This document shows, in pieces, positions 1-6,252 of a DNA stretch of 7,541 nucleotides; the stretch's first letter is position 1, and every line of letters starts with the position of its first letter. The stretch comes from Candidatus Altimarinota bacterium (GTDB lineage Bacteria > Patescibacteriota > Gracilibacteria > GCA-2401425 > JAJOLG01): contig JAJOLG010000026.1 in assembly GCA_021129445.1 (NCBI GenBank), positions 1-7,541 of the forward strand. The letters run 5' to 3'. The notes under the pieces were generated by a model that was not told where the DNA came from, did no database searches, and saw only the letters and a list, made by a program, of their open reading frames with translations. The position numbers were made by a program, and so were the translations under genes.

Positions 1-5
1 AACAA

Positions 6-33
6 GAGATTCTTCGCGTTGCTTAGGATGACA
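6..33. repeat. Short hairpin-like intergenic repeat element
   Basis: The first bases contain a stretch resembling a short interspersed element seen in intergenic regions of many unrelated bacteria, with the general form GAGATTCTTCGC...GC(T)CAGAATGACA. Here ATTCT (9-13) can pair with AGGAT (25-29) using one G-T wobble, and GC (16-17) with GC (21-22) inside, giving a small imperfect hairpin. It is clearly richer in GC than its surroundings. It lies 3' of the minus-strand operon that ends at 73. The resemblance is from memory of the family, not a search. It is not followed by a clear T-tract in the minus direction, so I do not call it a terminator, although the left edge limits what can be seen. 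The remaining bases up to 72 are AT-rich with no visible gene. Confidence 0.45.
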
Positions 34-72
34 AAAAAGATGCTTAAAATAATAACATAATATTACCAAAAC

Positions 73-393
73 CTAATGCAACATTTCCAAAAAAAATCAA
101 TTCCCATTCTTACGATATAAAATATTCTTTTTATTTGTCAATAAATCAATATCACTGATTATTTCCATTTCTTCAATTTTTTTTAAATTTTCAGGGTATT
201 CTCAATAATTTTTTTTATAAGTTTCAATTGACCAAGTCAAAATTTTTTTGATTTCAGTATTTTTCTCAGAAATTTTTTTTTGTTCAAAAATTTTTGCTGG
301 AATTGTTAACATTAAGAAAAAAAACACACTTATTCAGAGTGTTAAAAAAATTTTTTTATTATTTGGAAAATTTTTTTTGATAATTTTTTTCAT
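73..393 (-). CDS. Small single-pass membrane protein with pilin-like tail, partner of PilT
   Basis: A 106-residue protein, read with TGA as Gly (three TGA, one GGG), ending in TAG. The start ATG lies 8 bases after the stop of pilT, so it is almost certainly co-transcribed with it. The N-terminus is basic (MKKIIKKN) and is followed by one hydrophobic helix at about residues 15-32. A short Lys/Glu-rich helical stretch leads to a tail containing YGEYP at residues 63-67. The pilin encoded at 3267 carries the same YGEYP at the same residue numbers, and this kind of motif (a tyrosine-rich helix end, then a YP turn) is common in type IV pilins and type II secretion pseudopilins. The GFTLIEL-type prepilin peptidase site is absent. 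I infer a pilin-like minor or accessory subunit that stays uncleaved. It could instead be an unrelated anchored protein; the gene is well supported, the role is not. Confidence 0.8.
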
Positions 394-401
394 TTTAATT
401 A

Positions 402-1889
402 TTATTCGGATTTGAAGAATCATTGATAACAATCATGTGGAATTTTTCATTCTGCAGCTAAATCTTCTGCATAATCAAACATTCTTACCATTCATTCAGA
501 TCTTCAAGAAAGCATTGCATTTCACATTTGACCCATATCTCATGTTCTAATGATGTTTCTTACAGCAGTATTTACAATTAAAACCTCAAATAATCAAATT
601 CTTCATTTTCAATCAACTGTTTTTACAAGTCTTTGAGAAAGTACTCAAATTAAAGCATCGGCAAGTCTTGATTGAACTTGATCTTGTTCGTCGGAAGGAT
701 ATGTTGAAACAAGTCTGGAAATTGTTTGTGCGGCTGATGATGTATGAAGTGTTGAAATTACTAAATGTCAAGTTTCTGCAAGGTGCATTGCGGCATTTAT
801 CGTCTCTTGATCTCTCATTTCTCAAATCATAATAATGTCTGGATCCTCACGAAGTGCAGCTTTTAGTGCATTATGAAAAGAATCTGTGTCTGTTCAAACT
901 TCTCTTTGAGAAAAAATTGATTTATCATTTGTAAAAATAAATTCAATCGGATCTTCGATTGTCAAAATGTGCTCAACTCTTGTTTCATTTATAAATTGCA
1001 ACATTGATTGCATTGAAGTTGATTTTCAAGATCAAGTTGGTCAAGTTACAAGTAAAAGTCATTGATTTTTTTTCAATAATTGTTTAATTGATTGAGGTAT
1101 TCATAAATCTTCAATTTTCATCGCCTGAGATGCGATTTTTCTCAAAACTCATGCCATTTTTTTTCTTTTGTAAAATAAATTTACCCTAAAATTGACTCAT
1201 GATGGATGTTCGTATGCACAATCCATTTCTTTTGTTTCTTTGTATCTTTCAATTATTTTTTTATCATTTCACATTAAAGTTGAAACATATTTTAGCATTG
1301 TTTTTTTGGACAATTGCTCAATTTCATTGATAAATTCGATACTTCAATTTATTCTCAATGCAACTTTTTCTCATGCTCAAAAATGTAAATCTGATGCTCA
1401 ATTTTCAATCACTGCATCTAAAAGTTTATCAATTGTCAAATCGTCCTCTCATGAAATTCAAGTTTCAATTGTTTGGATTTCTTCTGTTTCAACTTCTTCT
1501 TTGGTGTTTGTCATTTCTTCTTTTTTACAATCTTTTTTTTCTTCAAGTTGGTCTTGAAAAATATTATTTTCTGGAATTTCAATTTTATCTTCTGGTTCTG
1601 ATTTTTTTTCTTCTTCTTTTTCAGATTTTTGTTTTTTTGGTTTGTCCGATAAAACAACATTTTGGTTTAATGCTGCCATAAAATCGTCTTCAACAGTCTT
1701 TCATTTTGATCAATCAGAAACAACAGTTTTTGGGGCTGATGTGGTTTTTTCTTTTGGTTTTGAATCTGATTTTTTAGGAGTTTTTTCTTTTTTTACTTCA
1801 TTTTTTATTTCATTTTTTTTATTTGAAATTTCCTCGTTTGGAGTAATATCGTCATCAAAACTAGTTTTTACTTTGTCAAAAAATCCCAT
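402..1889 (-). CDS. pilT: PilT-type type IV pilus retraction ATPase with long N-terminal extension
   Basis: PilT is the cytoplasmic hexameric ATPase that depolymerises type IV pili and powers twitching and retraction. The 495-residue reading uses TGA as Gly (about 29 of 31 glycines). Residues 1-150 are a Lys/Glu-rich, probably disordered extension. Residues about 151-275 form the PAS-like N-terminal domain (ASDLHF from 165, then FRVNLFYKR). The RecA-like core carries Walker A GPTGSGKS at 283-290, an Asp box TIEDPIE at 310-316, Walker B DIIMIGEMRD at 351-360 and a His box with H375 and H382 (ETGH...STLHT). AVRNIIR at 442-448 matches the PilT-specific AIRNLIRE motif, which favours retraction ATPase over the PilB assembly ATPase. 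Usual PilT proteins are about 350 residues, so the extra length is all N-terminal. The ATG at 1889 is the first in frame; an internal ATG at 1679 is also possible. It ends in TAA and is followed closely by the pilin-like gene. Confidence 0.95.
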
Positions 1890-1916
1890 AAAATTTAATT
1901 ATTTTTTTTTATTACT

Positions 1917-1947
1917 TTACTTTTATTTTTTCAAAAATAAATATAAA
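1917..1947. promoter_or_regulatory. AT-rich divergent promoter region between pilT operon and glycosyltransferase
   Basis: The 108 bases between the divergent starts at 1889 (minus) and 1998 (plus) are nearly pure A/T and must hold both promoters if each operon has its own. On the plus strand TATAAA at 1942-1947 is a possible -10 box, with TTACTT at 1917-1922 as a poor -35 at 19-base spacing. On the minus strand TATATT (1945 down to 1940) overlaps it and would suit the pilT operon. In such AT-rich DNA matches of this quality arise by chance, so the boxes are weak candidates only. Confidence 0.25.
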
Positions 1948-1997
1948 AAATTTGCTTTATGCTTGGAAAAATTTATTTTTATGGAAAAATATTTTTT

Positions 1998-3194
1998 ATG
2001 AGTTTTGAGAAAAATTTTTTAAAAGGCAAAAAAATTGCAATTGTTCACGATTTTCTTGTGAGGTTTTGATGAGCAGAAAGGCTTGTTCAGAATTTTTCAG
2101 AAAATTTTCCTGATGCAAAAATTTTTACACTTTTTTATGATGAAAAAAAAATTTGAAAATTTTTTCCGAAAGAAAAAATCATAACTTCTTCGCTTCAAAA
2201 ATTTTATAATTTGAGTTTTTGAAAATACACTCATCTTTTTTGATTGATGCCAAAGGCAATTGAAGAGTTTGATTTTACTGGGTATGATGTGGTGATTTCT
2301 TCGTCGTCGGCATTTTCAAAATGAGTGATTACAAATCCTGAAACCTTTCATTTGTCGTATGTTCATGCACCGATGAGATATATTTGGGATTATTTTTTTA
2401 GGTATCCAGCCGAGAAAAAAATGTGATTTTTGAAAAAATTTTTTTTCGAAAAAATGGCTTCAAAAATGCGAGAATGGGATTTTGTGTCGGCTCAGAGGTC
2501 TGATAAAATTATTTGCCCATCAAAAGATGTTCAAAAAAGGATAAAAAAATTTTGGTGAAGAGACTCTGAAATTATTTTTCCCTTTGTTGAAATTGAAAAA
2601 TTTTCGCCCCCGGTGGCGAATTCTGCAAGAAAAAATTTTCTTGTTGTCTCTCAATTAGTACCTTACAAAAAAATTGATCAAATTATTTTGGCATTTCAAC
2701 AATTTTCAGAAAAATTTTCTGATGAAAAATTGATTATTGTTTGAGATTGACCGGAAAAAACAAGTTTGGAAAATTTGGCAAAAAAAGTTTTTTGAGAAAA
2801 TTTTTGAAAAAATATTGAATTTGTCGGTGCGAAATTTTGAGACGATTTGGTAAAATTTTATCAATGAGCAAAATTATTTATTTTCGCTTGAATCGACGAT
2901 TTTTGAATTACTCCGATTGAGTCAATGGCTTGTGGGGTGCCGGTTTTGGCGATTTGAAAGTGATGAGTTTTGGAAACTGTTGTTGAGTGAGAAACTTGAT
3001 TTTTTTACGATGAGCAAAAAGTAGAAAAAATTTTGGAAAAATTATTTTTTTTGCAGGAAAAAAATTTTTTAGAGTGAGAAAAATTTTCAGAACTTCAAAA
3101 AAAATCTGTTGAACAAGCGAAAAAATTTTCAAAAAAGATTTTTGAAGAAAAAATTTTATCAGAGTTGAAAAAGATTTTTAGCATAAAAAAATAA
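1998..3194 (+). CDS. GT4-family glycosyltransferase (WbaZ-like)
   Basis: A 398-residue GT-B fold glycosyltransferase of family GT4, which moves a sugar from a nucleotide-sugar donor to a growing surface glycan or other acceptor at the inner face of the membrane. Read with about 22 TGA-Gly and 4 GGN-Gly codons. The N-terminal acceptor domain opens with IAIVHDFL (13-20) and GGAER from 24. YVHAPMRYIWD follows, a signature of WbaZ-type mannosyltransferases. The donor domain starts near residue 217 (SQLVPYKKID), with IIVGDGPE at 246-253 and the retaining-GT4 acidic motif DDFGITPIE at 300-308, then CGVPVLA and a GG loop. The usual first Glu of EX7E is Asp here (D300, E308). There is no transmembrane segment, so it is peripheral or cytoplasmic. 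The ATG at 1998 places IAIVHDFL at the expected distance. Donor and acceptor sugars cannot be told. The neighbouring pilin gene makes surface polysaccharide or pilin glycosylation a reasonable guess. Confidence 0.93.
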
Positions 3195-3199
3195 TTATT

Positions 3200-3230
3200 T
3201 TGACTTTTCAAGTGTTTTATTTTTGAAAAT
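3200..3230 (+). promoter_or_regulatory. Weak promoter candidate upstream of the pilin gene
   Basis: In the 72-base gap before the pilin gene, TTGACT (3200-3205) matches five of six bases of a sigma-70 -35 box. GAAAAT (3225-3230), four of six, lies 19 bases further on. The -10 is poor, so the pilin may instead be read through from the glycosyltransferase gene. Confidence 0.3.
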
Positions 3231-3266
3231 TCATTTTTTTATTTATTTTTTTTAAAAAAATTTTTT

Positions 3267-3917
3267 ATGAAAAAAATATTAAAATCAAAGGCTTTTACAT
3301 TGATTGAATTGATGATAGTTGTGGTGATTTTGTGAGTTTTGATGTCGACAATTTTACCGAAATTGACTTGATGACAGGCGAGATCGAGAGATTCTTGAAG
3401 GATGAGTGATTTGAGAAATATTGTTTCTGCTCTTAATGTTTATTATGATGATTATTGAGAATATCCATGAATGCAATGAAAATCATATTGTTTACCAGAA
3501 AGTTGAGATTCTACTGATGAGAAAACAGCATCTCATGTTTCATGAGTATTACAATCTTATTTACAAGAATGAAAAGTTCCGCAGGATATGAAAAGTAGTT
3601 CAAATTCAAAGCTTTGTAATGCTGATTGATTATGAAAATATTATTATGTTCCATTGATTTGGAATTGATTAGATAAAAACTCTTTTGTTCTTTGTGCAGA
3701 TGTTGAGGATTATCATAATGCAAATATGTCTGTTGAAGATGATATAAATATTATTTGAACAGATGCAACAAATGCAGATTCTTTTGCTAAATATGCTTTA
3801 AAGCCTGATGACGATACAGTTGAAAAGTTTTATAAAACAGTTACAGAAAGAAAGTTTACAAAAGAATCGCCACATTGAGCATCTGATTCGGTTTATTGTA
3901 TTTTGAGAAGTTTATAG
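3267..3917 (+). CDS. Type IV pilin or pseudopilin with class III leader
   Basis: A 216-residue prepilin-like protein; all 15 glycines I counted are TGA, and the stop is TAG. A short basic leader (MKKILKSKA) precedes the hydrophobic helix FTLIELMIVVVILGVL. Phe10 would be the N-methylated first residue of the mature protein and Glu14 the conserved Glu5 needed for assembly. The residue before the cut is Ala rather than the usual Gly, which PilD-type peptidases tolerate in some pilins. After the helix comes a long amphipathic segment, then YYDDYGEYP ending at residue 67, as in major pilins and pseudopilins. Four cysteines at 75, 117, 143 and 211 could form two disulfides in the globular head. It is well suited as the fibre subunit retracted by the PilT encoded upstream. 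Major versus minor pilin cannot be decided. It sits 72 bases after the glycosyltransferase gene. Confidence 0.92.
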
Positions 3918-3959
3918 TTTATTACAAAACCCTAAAAAAATATTTTTTCAAACTAATTT

Positions 3960-3989
3960 TTGAGAAAATATTTTTTTTTCGTGTAAAAT
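3960..3989 (+). promoter_or_regulatory. Likely sigma-70-type promoter for the VirB2-like gene pair
   Basis: TTGAGA (3960-3965) and TAAAAT (3984-3989) each match five of six bases of the consensus boxes and are 18 bases apart. Transcription would begin near 3996, about 17 bases before the ATG at 4013. This is the best promoter match in the window, though the AT-rich background raises the chance of coincidence. Confidence 0.5.
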
Positions 3990-4012
3990 ATTTTGATTTC
4001 TAACTTAAAAAA

Positions 4013-4417
4013 ATGAAAAAAATTTTGAAAATATTTTTATTATCGTGCTGATTATTTTTTTTGATGCAGTGAGTTTGATTTGCAAATACTGGTATTTCAA
4101 ATAATGCAAGTAAATTTGATTTAAACACCTTATTTGTAAATAAAGCGGTTGTTAATTGAACAGATGTTTGAGAAGTAAAAGCAAAAAATGTTGATGAAAT
4201 GGCCGCACTAATTGTAAAAATGATAACCTGATTGATTTGATGATTTGCTGTACTTGGGGTTGTTTTGGGAGGTTTTATGATTTTAACATCGTGATGAAGT
4301 GATAATGGTATGAATAAATGAAAAAAGATAATTATTTATTCTTTGGTGTGAATTGCGATGAGTTTGGTGTCTTATGCTTTGATTCAGTTGGTACAAATAT
4401 TTTTATTTAGTTTTTAA
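4013..4417 (+). CDS. VirB2/TrbC-like small pilin-type membrane protein
   Basis: A 134-residue secreted or inner-membrane protein read with about 12 TGA-Gly and 5 GGN-Gly codons, stop TAA. Residues 1-24 form a signal peptide (basic MKKILK, a hydrophobic core, then GFA before a likely cut at Asn25). An LLSC at 9-12 looks like a lipobox, but the hydrophobic core runs past it, so lipidation is doubtful. After a polar stretch come two transmembrane helices, about 66-90 and 104-131. The connecting loop SGGSDNGMNKGKK resembles the T-S-x-G...KA-K loop of VirB2/TrbC-type subunits common in Candidate Phyla Radiation genomes, where they are annotated as type IV secretion pilins. No VirB4 or VirB6 is visible here, so a true secretion role is unproven. 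Its stop is 2 bases before the next gene, so the two are probably translated together. Confidence 0.85.
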
Positions 4418-4419
4418 TT

Positions 4420-5154
4420 ATGAGGATTTTTTTAGGAGTTTTTGTTGGTGTGGTGATGTGGTTTGATTTTGGGTTTACTGATGATTCTTTTTCTGTTTCA
4501 TATCCAACTAAACCTATTAATGTAAAAGATTATCTTCCGTATAATAATACTGATTATTTTAATGAAAAAATCGATAAAACAGTTGATACTGCTATTAAAG
4601 AAAAAGCATTAAAACAACATTGACCAACTAATGAAAAAGCAGAGGTATTAAAAGAATTAAAAGAAAAAGAAAAAAATAAAACAATAACAGAAGAAGAGAA
4701 AAGGATATTATGAAATTATCGTAATTCAATGTCTGCAAGAGAATGTAAATCACAAGAATTAATTGCAACAGCTGTGAAATATTCTAGTAATCAAAAACCA
4801 TTTTGTTATTTTACAAGAGCTGATTGATATTGATGTAAATCATGAATATGTAAAAATATTTGAGAAAATTGAACAACTTTACGGGTTTTTCCAGACTGAA
4901 CAAGTGAAAAGCAATGAATTAATTTAATGCAATCCTTCCTTTCTGTAATTTTATGATATGTTATCAAATTCTGAGCAATGCTTGCAGTTCTTGCAATTGT
5001 CATTTGATGAATTCAGGTTTCTATGAATTGAGATTCTGATTGAGAATCACCAATTTGAAAAGATAAGATTATGTGATGAATCGCGGCTTTGGTGGTGTTA
5101 TTTTTTACTGGGGTTATTTTGCATTTTATCAATCCTGGGTATTTTGTTTGGTAA
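4420..5154 (+). CDS. Membrane protein with four-cysteine outer domain and VirB2/TrbC-like C-terminal helices
   Basis: A 244-residue protein I do not recognise as a named family (about 18 TGA-Gly, 5 GGN-Gly, stop TAA). An N-terminal hydrophobic segment (about 1-20) looks like a signal peptide or anchor. Residues about 25-105 are polar, with a very Lys/Glu-rich helical part around 70-95. A small cysteine domain follows, with Cys at 109, 129, 139 and 144 and a Gly/Tyr-rich turn between the last pairs, suggesting disulfides or a bound metal outside the cytoplasm. Two C-terminal transmembrane helices lie at about 172-197 and 214-236. They enclose a Gly/Asp/Ser loop and GKDKIMGG, which echoes the two-helix unit of the preceding gene. 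I infer a paralogous or fused relative of the VirB2/TrbC-like protein, carrying an extra outer domain. The ATG at 4420 is 2 bases after the upstream stop, implying coupled translation. One codon, CGG at residue 155, is rare in this window. Confidence 0.85.
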
Positions 5155-5185
5155 AAATAGAATTTTTTATTTTGTAGATTTTTTT

Positions 5186-5214
5186 TTGCTTTCAAATAAT
5201 TTTTTTTTCATAAT
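5186..5214 (+). promoter_or_regulatory. Likely promoter for the sufBD-DUF4153 unit
   Basis: TTGCTT (5186-5191) and CATAAT (5209-5214, five of six consensus bases) are spaced by 17 bases. Transcription would begin around 5221, giving a leader of about 17 bases before the ATG at 5238, similar to the arrangement upstream of 4013. The -35 box is modest. The 83-base gap shows T-runs but no GC-containing terminator hairpin for the upstream genes. Confidence 0.4.
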
Positions 5215-5237
5215 TTAAAAAAATAATTTTTAAAAAA

Positions 5238-6236
5238 ATGGAAAAAAATATAAATTTAGAACAAAAAAGAGTAGAAAATAAAAGTAAAGCTCTGCAAAAA
5301 ATGCAAATTGTTGCAAAAGCGGTTTGAGTGCCGATTGAGACTTTGACGAAAAATAGGAAAAAGATGAATATTATTTTTTTGAATAATAATTCAGAAAAAG
5401 AAAATTTTACGAAAGAAATTTTAAACACAGCAATTACAGTTGAAAGTTCTGTAGAAAATGGAGTTTTAAGGTCAATTATTACTGTTCCTGATAATTATCA
5501 AGATGAAACTCCATGGTATTTTTGTTTTCAACTTGATAAAAAGTGAACAAAACAGGCGGTTTCGCCAACTTGGAATGTTTGAAAGAATGCAAAAGTGTTA
5601 ATTTATGCATATTGTTTTGGAATGGAGACTGATGTTGTGCATTGAGATTGAAAAATTTACAATATTTGAGATAATTCAAGTTTGGAAATTTATGAATTTA
5701 ATTTTAATATGTATGGCTCGTACATGAAGGTAAATAATGTTTTTAAGGCATATTTGTGAAAAAATGCATATTTTAAAAATCACTACGAATCGACAACTTG
5801 AAATCTTTGATATTGAAATACAAGGTGAGAGGTTTATTGTAATTGAGAAAATTCAAAAGCGGATTTTATCACAAAAAATAGGATTATGGATGGAGATGTT
5901 TCAAAATTGGATATAAAATTTTTCTTGAATTGAAAAAATTCATCTTGAATGATGCTTTCAAAATCCGTAACTTTTGAGTGATGAAAAAATTATTTTAAAT
6001 GAACAATTGTTTGAGATTGAGACAACACATCTTGACATATTAATTGTAGTGAGGTTTCGATGTGAAAATGTGAAATTGAGACATTGCCGTGTTTAAAAGT
6101 TTTAAACCCAAGTGCGAGATTGACTCATGAGGCTGCGGTTTGAACACTTGAAAGGAAGTCGGTTGAGAACTTGATGATAAAATGATTTTCTGAGGATGAG
6201 GCGATAAATTTTTTGGTGAATGGGGTTTTGGATTAA
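5238..6236 (+). CDS. SufB/SufD-family Fe-S cluster assembly protein (short, stand-alone)
   Basis: A 332-residue protein of the SufBD family, which with the ATPase SufC builds Fe-S clusters in the cytoplasm. Read with about 23 TGA-Gly and 5 GGN-Gly codons, stop TAA. The first 60 residues are helical and charged. The middle is beta-rich, with the repeated short strands expected for the SufBD right-handed beta-helix. The C-terminus is diagnostic: HINCSEVSMG from 267, ETLPCLKV, then RLTHEAAVG and a final helix with GFSEDEAINFLVNG. Cys270 and Glu298 line up with the catalytic Cys and Glu of E. coli SufB (C405 and E434 as I recall), 28 rather than 29 residues apart, so this looks SufB-like in function. 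Length is near that of short archaeal-type SufBD proteins and well below SufB (about 480-500 residues). No sufC, sufS or sufU is within the window; SufC would have to be encoded elsewhere. The next gene begins 16 bases later. Confidence 0.9.
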
Positions 6237-6252
6237 AAAAATAATAAATTTT

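Noticed and set aside
341-358. Palindromic run TAAAAAAATTTTTTTA and similar A-run/T-run palindromes (for example 3935-3948) as terminators
   Set aside because: They recur inside coding sequence as AAA-ATT-TTT codons, lack GC pairs and loops, and are explained by base composition.
1192-2001. Plus-strand open frames at 1192-1557, 1358-1681 and 1642-2001
   Set aside because: They lie antisense to pilT, are low-complexity Ser/Phe/Leu strings from the complement of Lys/Glu codons, and pilT itself has clear family motifs across the same bases.
2908-3132. Minus-strand frame opposite the glycosyltransferase gene
   Set aside because: Phe/Lys-rich antisense of a conserved GT4 C-terminal domain, with no motif of its own.
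3511-3723. Minus-strand frame opposite the pilin gene
   Set aside because: Antisense shadow; the plus strand carries a recognisable pilin.
4420-4623. Stand-alone 67-residue protein ending at the first TGA
   Set aside because: With UGA as Gly the frame continues to a TAA at 5152-5154 and gains a coherent cysteine domain and two membrane helices. The short version is only the N-terminus.
5328-5546. Stand-alone 72-residue protein
   Set aside because: It is an internal piece of the SufBD frame bounded by TGA glycine codons.
4806-5679. Several minus-strand frames between 4806 and 5679
   Set aside because: They overlap the four-cysteine membrane protein and the SufBD gene in antisense and show no family features.
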